Source of the DNA: Allocoprococcus comes
GTDB lineage: Bacteria; Bacillota; Clostridia; Lachnospirales; Lachnospiraceae
Length of the DNA stretch: 64,000 nucleotides
NCBI RefSeq assembly: GCF_013300725.1
Contig: NZ_JAAIMM010000003.1
Coordinates: 103,207 to 167,206, forward strand
Direction of reading: 5' to 3'
Positions within the stretch are counted from its first letter, which is position 1, and every line of letters begins with the position of its first letter. Below the pieces are notes generated by a model that had not been told where the DNA came from, searched no databases, and saw only the letters and a list, made by a program, of their open reading frames with translations. The position numbers and the translations under genes are program-made. This document shows, piece by piece, positions 56,095 to 63,953 of this stretch.

Positions 56095-56886
56095 ATGAAG
56101 TTTCTTATTTTACTGATTATTGCACTGGTTATCAGCTCGATCGGGTTTAAAAAATTTGTCTGGTTCATCTCGCTTGGATACGGGTTCTCCATTGCCGGGA
56201 TTGGCGCAGGACTGATCGTACTATTCTGGAGAGAACTGACCATCCCGACTTTGGTAATGGCACTGCTTTTCATCGTGTATGGATGCAGACTTGGTGGATA
56301 TCTGCTGATCCGGGAACAGAAAAGTACTTCCTACCAGAGTACGATGAAAAATGATATCAAAGACGGTTCTGACATGAATTTCTTTTTAAAGGTACTGGTC
56401 TGGGTAAGCTGCGCACTGCTTTACTGCTGCGAGACTGCCCCTGTCTTCTTCCGCCTGGAAAATCATGCCGGCTCTGATCTGGTCACTTCCCTTGGATCAC
56501 TGATCATGGCAATTGGGATTCTTCTGGAATCATTTTCTGATTTCACCAAAAATAATTTCAAAAAAGAGCATCCACACGCTTTCTGTAATGTAGGACTTTT
56601 CCGTTTTGTACGCTGCCCGAATTACCTTGGCGAAGTCATCACATGGACCGGTGTCTTTGTATCCGGTACCACTGCTCTGCACGACACTTTGCAGTGGACT
56701 GCTGCCCTAATCGGATGGCTTGGGATTATCTATATTATGTTCGGCGGAGCAAGACGTCTGGAACTCAGACAGAACAAGAATTACGGCAACGATCCGGAAT
56801 ATCAGAAGTATGTGAAAAGTACACCGATCCTGATTCCGTTCGTACCGCTTTACAGTGTTGCAAAATATAAATGGCTGGTGGGATAA
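56095..56886 (+). CDS. DUF1295-family membrane protein (steroid 5-alpha-reductase-like)
   Basis: 263 residues with about six membrane helices. The C-terminal part has the DUF1295/isoprenylcysteine methyltransferase-like signature NVGLFRFVRCPNYLGEVITWTGVFV (start near residue 165) and RRLELRQNKNYGNDPEYQKYVKSTPILIPF. Family members reduce or methylate lipophilic substrates, but bacterial functions are mostly untested. AGAGG lies upstream. A small membrane protein starts at its last base, so they form a pair. Confidence 0.85.
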   Translation: MKFLILLIIALVISSIGFKKFVWFISLGYGFSIAGIGAGLIVLFWRELTIPTLVMALLFIVYGCRLGGYLLIREQKSTSYQSTMKNDIKDGSDMNFFLKVLVWVSCALLYCCETAPVFFRLENHAGSDLVTSLGSLIMAIGILLESFSDFTKNNFKKEHPHAFCNVGLFRFVRCPNYLGEVITWTGVFVSGTTALHDTLQWTAALIGWLGIIYIMFGGARRLELRQNKNYGNDPEYQKYVKSTPILIPFVPLYSVAKYKWLVG

Positions 56887-57380
56887 TGATGGAAAAGAAA
56901 AAATATGACAATTTTACACTTTCACTCGCGCTTTTTGATGCCCTTCCGGTGCTCTTTTTCAGCATTGCGATCCTACTGATCGGATTTCGTTTCCGAAATG
57001 TGATCTTCTTTATCGGAGCCACGCTCTGCTCGCTTGCCGGATGCGGAAAGGTTCTCTGGAAAATCCTGCTTGCCGGATCCGGGAAAGATTTCCAGATCCT
57101 GAACCGGCAGATGCGGGTTCTGATGCCTTCCGGATTTGTTGGAATGATCGCCGGGCTGATTATTGGACGGCATGTGATTGATTTTTCAGTTCTTAGGAAT
57201 GAAATTTTTTCGTTTCCTGCGGTAGTGTTTTTTGCGATTACAGTTATTGGGATGATCTGTATGAGCGTGTTTGCAGTAAAGCTGGATGGGACGAAGGCGA
57301 AGAATAACTGGATCGAGCAGATCACGAATGCGGTAGCACAGGGGTGTTTTCTGGCTGGGGTGATTGCGGTTATCTGGTAA
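56886..57380 (+). CDS. Small multi-pass membrane protein of unknown function
   Basis: 164 residues. The ATG at 56886 overlaps the stop of the DUF1295 gene by one base (TAATG); a second ATG follows at 56889. About five hydrophobic segments (near 12-30, 38-55, 78-95, 104-122, 146-162) separate short loops. No family is recognised. Translational coupling suggests a partner of the DUF1295 protein in the membrane. Confidence 0.65.
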   Translation: MMEKKKYDNFTLSLALFDALPVLFFSIAILLIGFRFRNVIFFIGATLCSLAGCGKVLWKILLAGSGKDFQILNRQMRVLMPSGFVGMIAGLIIGRHVIDFSVLRNEIFSFPAVVFFAITVIGMICMSVFAVKLDGTKAKNNWIEQITNAVAQGCFLAGVIAVIW

Positions 57381-57427
57381 ATAAAACTCAAGTTTTATGA
57401 TATAAAAAATATGAGGGGGGTATTATA

Positions 57428-58075
57428 ATGACACGCACAATAAAACAATGGATATTTTTCTTAGCTCTCCCAATTTATACTCTTTTAGGTGCGTTTTTAT
57501 TGCAAAGAATTATCTATGTATATTTGAATGGTCTTATTTCAGAAATGCTCTTTTTATTGATTACGATTATTCCGTCAATTGCAATTATGATTTATATTTC
57601 TGTCTATAATGAGTCTCTTGAAGAATACGGATTTCATTTACATAAACCAATAATTCAATTATTTTGTGGAATCATTCTTTATGTATTTATGGGAATCTTT
57701 TTCCGTTTTACTTTCTTATCCCCACCACCTTTTTCTGAAGCACTCGGTAATATAATTACTAAATTTGACCTAATAAACATAGATAACTTTTTTTACATAT
57801 TGAATATGCTTTTAAATGTACTGACCGAAGAAATTCTTTGGCGTGGATTTGTTTTGACTTTTTTATCAAAGAAATCAACTAATTTCTTTGCTATTATTAT
57901 TACTTCTGTTTTCTTTGGATTGATGCATTTTCCTGTTACTTATTCTTTTACACAGGTTATTAATACATGTATTATTTCCATTTTATATTGTTCTTTAAGA
58001 ACTTTTTTCCCTGATAAATTTAGCATTCTCTCACTTACAGTTACTCATTTTCTTTGGAATGTGTCTCTCTATTAA
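57428..58075 (+). CDS. CPBP family intramembrane glutamic protease
   Basis: 215 residues, AT-rich, with a GAGGGGGG ribosome site. The CPBP/Abi motifs are present: EEILWRGF (EExxxR) near residue 137, FFGLMHF (FxxxH) near 161, and a C-terminal VTHFLWNVSL (HxxxN). Seven to eight membrane helices are likely. Relatives process prenylated proteins in eukaryotes and have been tied to bacteriocin immunity or self-protection in Firmicutes. The base composition differs from the genes upstream and suggests acquisition. No bacteriocin gene is seen nearby. Confidence 0.85.
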   Translation: MTRTIKQWIFFLALPIYTLLGAFLLQRIIYVYLNGLISEMLFLLITIIPSIAIMIYISVYNESLEEYGFHLHKPIIQLFCGIILYVFMGIFFRFTFLSPPPFSEALGNIITKFDLINIDNFFYILNMLLNVLTEEILWRGFVLTFLSKKSTNFFAIIITSVFFGLMHFPVTYSFTQVINTCIISILYCSLRTFFPDKFSILSLTVTHFLWNVSLY

Positions 58076-58111
58076 AATATAAGGTTTTAACCTCAATTTA
58101 AAGTAAGAAAT

Positions 58112-58140
58112 TTGACATTTCAACAGACACATGATAATAT
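58112..58140 (+). promoter_or_regulatory. Promoter of the antisense RNA
   Basis: Perfect TTGACA (58112-58117) and TAATAT (58135-58140) with 17-base spacing on the plus strand. There is no ribosome site or open frame downstream before the terminator, so the product should be a small untranslated RNA. Confidence 0.7.
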
Positions 58141-58146
58141 GACTAT

Positions 58147-58235
58147 AGAAAAAGAGTGCTACCGATAGACGGTTAGCCCTTATACTAATTGATTAAAAAT
58201 AACCGTTCAGTTGGCAAGCTTGGGCGGTTATTTTT
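58147..58235 (+). ncRNA. Antitoxin-type antisense RNA of the holin-like toxin locus
   Basis: Predicted to run about 90 bases from the promoter above to the bidirectional terminator. Its last ~20 bases overlap the toxin coding end. It also carries GGTTAGCCCT (58171-58180), of which TTAGCCCT is complementary to the AGGGCTAA that overlaps the toxin ribosome site (58327-58343), so it could block translation. The arrangement (convergent RNA, shared terminator) is that of Fst-like type I systems. Confidence 0.65.
58195..58235. terminator. Bidirectional terminator shared by toxin mRNA and antisense RNA
   Basis: AAAAATAACCG (58195-58205) pairs perfectly with CGGTTATTTTT (58225-58235). The A- and T-rich ends act as T tracts in both directions. 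The toxin stop codon lies in the right arm. Confidence 0.8.
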
Positions 58236-58326
58236 GTGTCTTATTATTATCTTTGCCGAATGTGTATCCGGCACAAAAGCAGGTGATTCCAAAACTCACA
58301 ACTGCAATAAAATCCAAAATACTCAT
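58228..58326 (-). CDS. Putative holin-like toxin (type I TA), 32 residues
   Basis: A short frame from ATG at 58326 to TAA at 58228, with a very strong AAGGAGGG site eight bases upstream. The peptide starts MSILDFIAVVSFGITCFCAG and continues YTFGKDNNKTQK: one hydrophobic helix with a short polar, lysine-rich tail. This matches the Firmicute 'putative holin-like toxin' family (Hol_Tox). Such peptides damage the membrane and are silenced by antisense RNA. The gene is too short for usual gene calling. Confidence 0.85.
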   Translation of the reverse strand: MSILDFIAVVSFGITCFCAGYTFGKDNNKTQK

Positions 58327-58497
58327 TGGCTTAGCCCTCCTTTCCAGCAGATTCCTTATCAAGGTTTCTATGTAATCAGAGGGTCACAGGTCTCCGTTCT
58401 ACTTCGGTCGTTGCAAAACGAGTGCCACTAGCACTCTGCACCCTCTGAAGAAGGACTAACCGCCTACTGTTATGGTAGCACCCATGTTTTGATTATA
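58327..58497 (-). promoter_or_regulatory. Promoter and structured leader of the toxin mRNA
   Basis: TATAAT on the minus strand (58497-58492) has a weak -35. The leader of about 160 bases starts GGGTGCTACC and contains GGTTAGTCCTTC (58461-58450), which can pair over ten bases with the toxin ribosome site GAGGAGGGCTAA region (G-U allowed). Further hairpins include AGAGTGC/GGCACTC (58439-58421) and a long-range CAGAGGGT/ACCCTCTG pair (58447-58440 with 58385-58378). A self-inhibited primary transcript, as in other type I toxins, is likely. Confidence 0.6.
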
Positions 58498-58528
58498 TCA
58501 GCTCTAAAACTTTGATGCAGTAAATTTA

Positions 58529-59164
58529 TCAGTTGGACTCTAACAAACTCTTATCAATGATCTGGAAATTCGCCCGGTGTATGTACAGCGCTTTCCCATC
58601 AATCATCAGCTTCGTAAACTTCGGCAGATCATCCGGGATTTCCCAGTACACATCTTCTCCACTATACGCTACAATCGGCTGTCCCAGTTGGGATTTGATA
58701 ACAACCACTCTGGCTTTTCCAAACATATTCTTATATTTATTTAAGACACCGGCAATTGCCGTATTATCCGTAATCTTACCGCTTGCATTGCTTTCAATAT
58801 CCTCCTGCGTAAAATCCACATCCGCTTTCAACGCGTCCTGCGCAAAAATACAGGTATCGCCACAGCTCTCGATTTCCTTTCCATCAATCGTAATTGTGAT
58901 AACCGAAGAAAGCTCATAGCCGGTAATTACGTTTCCGTCCGAATCATAGCTTGAAGTTTCCACGGCATTTCCCTGCACATTGATCTTGTCTCCTGTGGTT
59001 GTCATCACACGATTGCCATAATTATCATAGGTCGTGATCGTGTACGAATTACCCACTAATTTTCCTGTAATGTCATTTAATTTGGAGCTGAGCATACTGC
59101 ATCCCGCAAGTGCTATAGTCATGACTGCGCATGCTGCTACCATTGTAAATTTTTTCTTTTTCAT
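58529..59164 (-). CDS. DUF5052-type lipoprotein
   Basis: 211 residues. The signal sequence ends in the lipobox ALAGC (Cys near 22). The mature part is beta-rich: NSYTITTYDNYGNRVMTTTGDKINVQGN, then an OB- or SH3-like repeat, and a C-terminal segment LPKFTKLMIDGKALYIHRANFQIID characteristic of a lipoprotein family found in Firmicutes (assigned here to DUF5052). It is likely anchored outside the membrane; the function is unknown. It follows the membrane protein gene at 47 bases on the same strand. Confidence 0.7.
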   Translation of the reverse strand: MKKKKFTMVAACAVMTIALAGCSMLSSKLNDITGKLVGNSYTITTYDNYGNRVMTTTGDKINVQGNAVETSSYDSDGNVITGYELSSVITITIDGKEIESCGDTCIFAQDALKADVDFTQEDIESNASGKITDNTAIAGVLNKYKNMFGKARVVVIKSQLGQPIVAYSGEDVYWEIPDDLPKFTKLMIDGKALYIHRANFQIIDKSLLESN

Positions 59165-59211
59165 AAATTTTCTCCTTTGTCCTTTTGCTGAATCATATTT
59201 TTGCTACTCTC

Positions 59212-60429
59212 TTATTTTACAGAAAGTATCCCTGTATAATTATGTAAAATATCGTCCGGCTGCATTGCATCCGATACCATAGCGATCTCAAGCTTATACT
59301 CTGCATCTGCATCACCAATGGATCCCTGAACCGGCACATACCGGTCAAAGCAGACATTTTGTTTCTTCTTAGTTGTTACAATTATCGTAACATAATCTTC
59401 CGTTGTCTGAAGCTTGTAGTAAACATCCTCTTCTGGAAATGTATCTTTCGCCCGGTCGATCATATCCGCATAATTGTAATATTCTGATTCATCACCAAGA
59501 CCTGGCGTTTTTTCCTCAATCGCATCCTGCAGATTCTCTAAAACAGCTGCCGTCCTTGCCTCATTTTGCCTTCGTTCGATTTCTGACGTAATACTCACAT
59601 GCAGGGAAATGACAAGTATGATCCCTGCCATGACCGCAATCGATGTCAGCCAGACCATAACAAGCTTTGATCTCTTTTTCTTTTCTTCCTCTTTTGTAAG
59701 ATGCACGTTCGAAAATTCTTTTACAAAATATGCAGGATTTTCATTTCCGTAGGCAATCACCGCATCGACTGTGTCATAGCCTCTTTCCACACTATATTTC
59801 TGCCAGACACCATATTCGGAATAAAACTTTTCCAGCCTGTAGTAGAACGGCAAAAACCATCCTGTGTATTTTTTCCTTCGCATAAAAAATGCACAAAGAC
59901 TACCGATCAGGATCGCAAAATATCCGACTCCCATTACGCCATAATAAAGACCTTCTATTTTCGATACCTGCTTCTCCGGCAATACCGCAAGTAACTGATA
60001 TTTCCCATTCTCTTCTTTTTCCCAGTATGTCTGGAACCGGCTGCCGTAAGAATACTTAACCGGATCCAACCCAAGTTCTGCAAGTGTATAACTCACATGC
60101 TCGCCTTTATTCGGATCTTTCAGGCGCAGCGACTCGCCATCCTCCTGTACAACCGCAGTGACACCTTTTTTCCCTATGAGTTTATAGCCTGTTACACTTT
60201 CAAATGGATCATACTGCCCGACTCCGAAAAACCATACCAGTGAAAGGATCATATAAACGACAATTAGTTTTATGAGTTCTTTCCATACGTTGTATTTTAA
60301 AGACCTTTCTATGATTTCTTTTTCGTGCGCCGGGATTCCAGGCAGTGTACTGTACCAGGAAGCAAATCGTTCTCTTTTGGCTTCCTCATCCATTGCTTTT
60401 CTTAAATTCATTGCTGTTGCAAGCTGCAT
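59212..60429 (-). CDS. Membrane protein of unknown function
   Basis: 405 residues, with AGAGG before the ATG at 60429. Three membrane helices: about 53-70, 163-185 and 262-284. Between the first two lies an extracellular domain of about 90 residues (YKLIGKKGVTAVVQEDGES...), between the second and third a cytoplasmic segment, and after the third a helical extracellular region and a beta-rich end (VTIIVTTKKKQNVCF). No family is recognised. Its tight spacing with the DUF5052 lipoprotein suggests a surface complex. Why the start was chosen: the next Met is after a good site but the ribosome site fits this one. Confidence 0.6.
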   Translation of the reverse strand: MQLATAMNLRKAMDEEAKRERFASWYSTLPGIPAHEKEIIERSLKYNVWKELIKLIVVYMILSLVWFFGVGQYDPFESVTGYKLIGKKGVTAVVQEDGESLRLKDPNKGEHVSYTLAELGLDPVKYSYGSRFQTYWEKEENGKYQLLAVLPEKQVSKIEGLYYGVMGVGYFAILIGSLCAFFMRRKKYTGWFLPFYYRLEKFYSEYGVWQKYSVERGYDTVDAVIAYGNENPAYFVKEFSNVHLTKEEEKKKRSKLVMVWLTSIAVMAGIILVISLHVSITSEIERRQNEARTAAVLENLQDAIEEKTPGLGDESEYYNYADMIDRAKDTFPEEDVYYKLQTTEDYVTIIVTTKKKQNVCFDRYVPVQGSIGDADAEYKLEIAMVSDAMQPDDILHNYTGILSVK

Positions 60430-60545
60430 TTTATTTCCTCTCTGCTTTTGTAAAATGATTGTTTAGGATATTATAGCTTATTTGAACCTTGTCTTTCAAC
60501 TGCCTGTTTTATATAATAGAAAGCAGAGACGATCTATTACAAGAA

Positions 60546-60770
60546 ATGCTTCCGCTGGTTCTGGAATGTAAATTCGTCAGATTTACCGAAGAGGGAAATG
60601 TGATCGGCGAAATTGTCAATATCAATGCGGATGAGAAGATTCTGGATGAGAATGGAAATATTGATGTTGCAAAGCTTAAACCGATTGCTTATGAGCCTGT
60701 GCATAATGAGTATTATGTGATGGGTGAGAAGGTTGGAAATGCATTTAGTGATGGGAATGCGTTAAAATAA
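60546..60770 (+). pseudogene. C-terminal remnant of a flavin reductase family gene
   Basis: The last 74 codons of a reading frame from about 60546 read like the end of an FMN-binding flavin-reductase-like protein: PLVLECKFVRFTEEGNVIGE, then NINADEKILDENGNIDVAKLKPIAYEPVHNEYYVMGEKVGNAFSDG. The N-terminal FMN-binding half is missing and no ribosome site fits the upstream frame. It is a truncated relic left by deletion. Confidence 0.75.
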
Positions 60771-60784
60771 TAGTGTGTGGATGA

Positions 60785-60838
60785 AAATATCCTGCTCAAT
60801 TCTGATATCACTTATATCGGAATGAGCAGGATATTTTA
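60785..60838. terminator. Terminator behind the flavin reductase remnant
   Basis: AAATATCCTGCTCA (60785-60798) pairs with TGAGCAGGATATTT (60823-60836), and the sequence between can extend the stem (TCTGATAT/ATATCGGA). Followed by TATG on the plus strand. It also lies just after the stop of the minus-strand gene next door. Confidence 0.8.
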
Positions 60839-60840
60839 TG

Positions 60841-61311
60841 TTAAATTTCTTTTCCTTCTGTTATGGTAAAATAGGTAAACTTTTTATGATCCATTTGGAT
60901 TTTTATTGTGATGGAATGATTCTTTGATTTTTCTTCTTTTATCAGTTCTAAATCTACCTTTACTAAGTATCCGTTGGATTCCTTTGTTACGTTAAGTTCT
61001 GTTAAATTATAGGAATCGTATTGTTGCAGAATTTTCACTGGTAAATAATAAAATGTCTTTAGAAAAGACTGGAATGACTCTTCTGTTATGAAATATTTTT
61101 GCAAAGGCTGAGATAACGCCTGATTGTCACTTCCGGTTTCCAGAATTCTTTTATATTCTGTTTCTGCCTTGGAATCGTCATTTAGCCATTCATGCATGAA
61201 TGTTGTAATGATTTCCTGATCTGGCTGATATTTTTGTAGCGATATTATAATGATCGCACAGAGGACTATAATCGCACCAATGGAACTGGATAATCTTTTT
61301 TTCATAGGCAT
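60841..61311 (-). CDS. Exported or membrane-anchored protein of unknown function
   Basis: 156 residues from the ATG at 61311 (AGGAGG nine bases upstream; another ATG at 61305). A basic start and one hydrophobic segment (about 10-26, SIGAIIVLCAIIIISL) indicate export or anchoring. The rest is a soluble domain with alternating helices and strands (EESFQSFLKTFYYLPVKIL, then LTELNVTKESNGYLVKVDLEL). AT-rich compared with the core genes. No family is recognised. Confidence 0.6.
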   Translation of the reverse strand: MPMKKRLSSSIGAIIVLCAIIIISLQKYQPDQEIITTFMHEWLNDDSKAETEYKRILETGSDNQALSQPLQKYFITEESFQSFLKTFYYLPVKILQQYDSYNLTELNVTKESNGYLVKVDLELIKEEKSKNHSITIKIQMDHKKFTYFTITEGKEI

Positions 61312-61477
61312 TATTTTAAACCTCCTTTGCTTGTTCTTTATAAATATCATATATATGATTTTTATTGATGGCAATAATTTTTTCAGTTTTTCATATTTAT
61401 TTTTTTCTTCATTGATACACATTTTTACATGCGTTATATTGAAGAAAAATGATTGAAAAACTCAAAAGTCGAAAATA

Positions 61478-61705
61478 AATCAATGAAATAAATAACTATT
61501 GTTGATTTGAAATATGCAAAATTTAAAATGAATCAACGAAATAAGGAACTATTATTGACTTAGATATTGTAAAATTCAAAGCTAATCAACGAAATATGCA
61601 GATATAGTTGATTTAGAATTTCAGAAATTAAAAACAGATCAACAAATTCGGTCTATCTGGTTGATTGAAAATTACAGAAATCATAAACTAATCAACAAAT
61701 TCGGC
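61478..61705 (+). repeat. Degenerate 53-bp tandem repeat, 4.3 copies
   Basis: Units start at 61478, 61531, 61584, 61637, and a partial one at 61690, all exactly 53 bases long. Each begins (A/G)ATCAA(C/T) and most have GTTGATT (GACTT in the second) 16-17 bases later, so each unit has an internal 7-base inverted repeat and could form a hairpin or bind a dimeric protein. About half a further copy precedes 61478. The units are too diverged and unspaced for a CRISPR array. The array abuts the truncated HAD copy. Confidence 0.8.
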
Positions 61706-61918
61706 GTATAATGCTTCTCTATTTGTACAGCTGCCATCATTTTTAACCATTGCTTCATAGCCCTTCCATATGGAAGCAATGAATGCTTTGGGATCAAACT
61801 GAATTCCTTCCGATAAATATTTTTTCGCCAAAAGTGGCATATAAAAAGTAACAAATTCTTCCTGGTTCATTGGAAGCAGCGTTCCATCAAGATCAAATAA
61901 AATGTGCTGAATCTGCAT
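61688..61918 (-). pseudogene. Truncated duplicate of the HAD hydrolase gene
   Basis: 76 residues from an ATG at 61918 with AAGGAGG. The first 70 residues (MQIQHILFDLDGTLLPMNQEE...) closely match the intact HAD gene at 54573-55295, including KAFIASIWKGYEAMVKNDGSCTNREA. The frame then diverges and stops at the edge of the 53-bp repeat array, so motifs II-IV are missing. Its upstream 31 bases (61947-61977) match those upstream of the DUF1847 gene (55989-56019), so the duplicate lacks the DUF1847 gene. Confidence 0.85.
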
Positions 61919-62052
61919 CTTCTTTTCCTCCTTTGTACATCTTCTTAAGGATAACTTGTATTTTTTTGAAATGCAAGCGTCCTCTGGTATTCTTCGAAAA
62001 TCAACAAAATCATACAAACTACTTCGTTTTCAAAAAATTCCTTTATATTTTT

Positions 62053-62081
62053 TTGACATCGTTTTATTTTTGTGTTAAAAT
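62053..62081 (+). promoter_or_regulatory. Strong promoter of the Cys-rich protein operon
   Basis: Perfect TTGACA (62053-62058) and TAAAAT (62076-62081), spacing 17 bases. The predicted start near 62088 leaves a leader of about 70 bases to the first short frame and 125 to the secreted-protein gene. Confidence 0.75.
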
Positions 62082-62155
62082 TCAGATACTAAGACATATA
62101 CATCATTTAAATTCAATCAATTATACTTTGTAATTTTTAAGGAGGGATCATACCA

Positions 62156-62179
62156 ATGTTCAATTTTAAATTTTACTAA
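62156..62179 (+). CDS. Seven-codon leader ORF (MFNFKFY)
   Basis: ATG at 62156 sits behind a near-perfect AAGGAGGG site and ends with TAA at 62177-62179 after seven codons, rich in Phe. The downstream gene has a poor ribosome site, so this short frame may control its translation (by coupling or ribosome pausing). Whether the peptide matters cannot be told from sequence. Confidence 0.5.
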   Translation: MFNFKFY

Positions 62180-62212
62180 CTAAATATATTGTAGTAGAAA
62201 AAAGAATACTTT

Positions 62213-62533
62213 ATGACCATTAAAGCAAAAAAAATTAGTACAATAATATGTTCATTGATAATACTCTTAAGTCTTTATGCTACACCTGTAAGTGCTGCAT
62301 CAGGAGCTAGAGGTACAATTTGTCCAGGTTGTTCTGGAAATATGTTACCAAGTACAACTTATGGAACATGGACTTCTTATCAAAAAGCTTGTTCTCACGG
62401 CTATACATATGGTACAGATAAAATGGAACAGCGAACCGTTACAACTGTAGTTAAGTGTACTAGATGCGGACTCGCATACCCTCCAACAACTTCAACACAA
62501 ACACGTTTTGTAAGTTGCCATGGTTATAACTAA
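62213..62533 (+). CDS. Secreted cysteine-rich protein with duplicated CxxC...CHGY motif
   Basis: 106 residues. A signal peptide (about 1-28) ends in VSA before ASG. The mature 78 residues contain CPGC-x19-CSHGY and, later, CTRC-x16-CHGY, apparently two copies of one motif; such paired CxxC plus CxH groups could bind zinc or form disulfides. The region between is Thr/Tyr-rich. It lies between a 7-codon leader ORF and a solute-binding lipoprotein, under a strong promoter. No known family was recognised; possible roles include an antimicrobial or signalling protein, or a metal-binding surface protein. Confidence 0.6.
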   Translation: MTIKAKKISTIICSLIILLSLYATPVSAASGARGTICPGCSGNMLPSTTYGTWTSYQKACSHGYTYGTDKMEQRTVTTVVKCTRCGLAYPPTTSTQTRFVSCHGYN

Positions 62534-62608
62534 TATATAAATACTCTCTGGAATAACAAATATATTTATACACATATTTTTATTCGAATACAGCGAAGGC
62601 GTGATACT

Positions 62609-63874
62609 ATGAAACCTAAACGGCTTGCTCTTCTTCCACTCCTCATCCTTTCAATTGGATTATCCGGATGTACAAAGCTAAATAAAGATGTCTCCAAAAC
62701 ACTCTCTATTGTTATAGAACCTGCTTTTAAGGAGCAGGTCCTTGATGCTGTAAAATATGCCACATCCAAAAATAACTCTCTGGAATTTGAAATTAAAATA
62801 TTATCTCCTGATCCTGATAAAAGATCTGCAGAAATTCAGAAACTCCGTACACAGATCATGTCTGGAAAAGGTCCTGACTTATATCTTGTTAACTGTTCCA
62901 CCGATGGAGCTGCGCAGATGAACGAACCTCTTTTTGAAAATCCTTATAAGGCAATGCAAAGTGGTGTATTCGCCTCATTGGATAAATATATGAAAAAAGA
63001 TTCTTATTGGCAAAAGGAAAACTATAATCCGTCTTTTCTTCTCCCCGGTCAATATCAGGAAAGACAATATATTCTTCCTCTTTCCTGCCACTATAATATG
63101 TTAATCTCCGATACTGTACTTGATTATACACAGGAAAATGATACCTTAGAAGATTGGATTTCAAATATAAAAAGTTCTTCTGACCACGCTCTGAAAAATG
63201 CACTATTCGAATTAGATAATATCAGTGGTAACTGGTTTCAACCTGCTGCGGATTACAATTCCGGTCAGATTTTCTTTGATAAGGAAAAGTGGAGTAATTT
63301 CGCATTAGAATACTTATTATTTAAACAAGATTATTTACAAAATAAAAAGACAAATAATACTGATACTAGCTCTTCGCATATTTTAATCTCATCTTTGGAT
63401 GACATAAACGAACACACAACGCAAATAGACATAATCCCTGATATTCAGGGAAAAAAATTGGCTGCCATTCGTTGCTTTGGTGCTGTAAGTATGGCATCTG
63501 ATTATAAAGAAGAAGCTTATCACTTCTTAATGTATTTTTTAAATAACGTAATTCAGGAATCAACTAGTACTAATGGAATGTCACTAAGCGCAAATGGTGT
63601 CCTTGGAACAGATTATCCGGTACAAGTATCTGCCATCCGTACAAAACTGTCCTTCTTAGATCAGTCAAAACAGGATTTAGCTATAAAAGCATTTCAGTCC
63701 TTAGAAGGAGCATATTTTCCGACAGAAGTTGAACATTTTATTTATGAAGAGATTATAGAAAATAGTAGTTTATTATATGGTCCGCAAACTGATTTTAAAA
63801 AGATATGGCAAGATAAGCTTTCGGCTTTAGCAGACAAAGCATGGAATGATTATCATACACAGGTGACAGAATAG
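62609..63874 (+). CDS. Extracellular solute-binding lipoprotein (SBP family 1-like)
   Basis: 421 residues, AT-rich. The lipobox is GLSGC (Cys21). The fold pattern is a carbohydrate-type binding protein: SIVIEPAFKEQVLDAVKYATSKN..., then IQKLRTQIMSGKGPDLYLVNC, hinge regions, and YLQNKKTNNTDTSSSHILIS. Such proteins bind a ligand for an ABC importer or serve as a receptor. It is 75 bases downstream of the Cys-rich secreted protein and probably cotranscribed. No ATPase is in view, but a permease-like start follows. Confidence 0.75.
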   Translation: MKPKRLALLPLLILSIGLSGCTKLNKDVSKTLSIVIEPAFKEQVLDAVKYATSKNNSLEFEIKILSPDPDKRSAEIQKLRTQIMSGKGPDLYLVNCSTDGAAQMNEPLFENPYKAMQSGVFASLDKYMKKDSYWQKENYNPSFLLPGQYQERQYILPLSCHYNMLISDTVLDYTQENDTLEDWISNIKSSSDHALKNALFELDNISGNWFQPAADYNSGQIFFDKEKWSNFALEYLLFKQDYLQNKKTNNTDTSSSHILISSLDDINEHTTQIDIIPDIQGKKLAAIRCFGAVSMASDYKEEAYHFLMYFLNNVIQESTSTNGMSLSANGVLGTDYPVQVSAIRTKLSFLDQSKQDLAIKAFQSLEGAYFPTEVEHFIYEEIIENSSLLYGPQTDFKKIWQDKLSALADKAWNDYHTQVTE

Positions 63875-63900
63875 TTTTAAGTGAAAGCGAGCGTGATGCA

Positions 63901-63948
63901 ATGAAAAAAAAGAAGAAGGGATTCTTACTGGCTTTCCCTGCAATATGA
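63901..63948 (+). pseudogene. Truncated permease-like start after the solute-binding lipoprotein gene
   Basis: ATG at 63901 opens a frame reading MKKKKKGFLLAFPAI and stops at TGA after 15 codons. The lysine-rich start and hydrophobic onset are typical of sugar-type ABC permeases that follow an SBP gene, so this may be a permease beheaded by an insertion or deletion. Only 15 codons are visible, so this is a tentative reading. Confidence 0.4.
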
Positions 63949-63953
63949 TATGC

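Noticed and set aside
61478..61705. CRISPR array
   Set aside because: The 53-base units are directly adjacent with no unique spacers, diverged along their whole length, and there are no cas genes.
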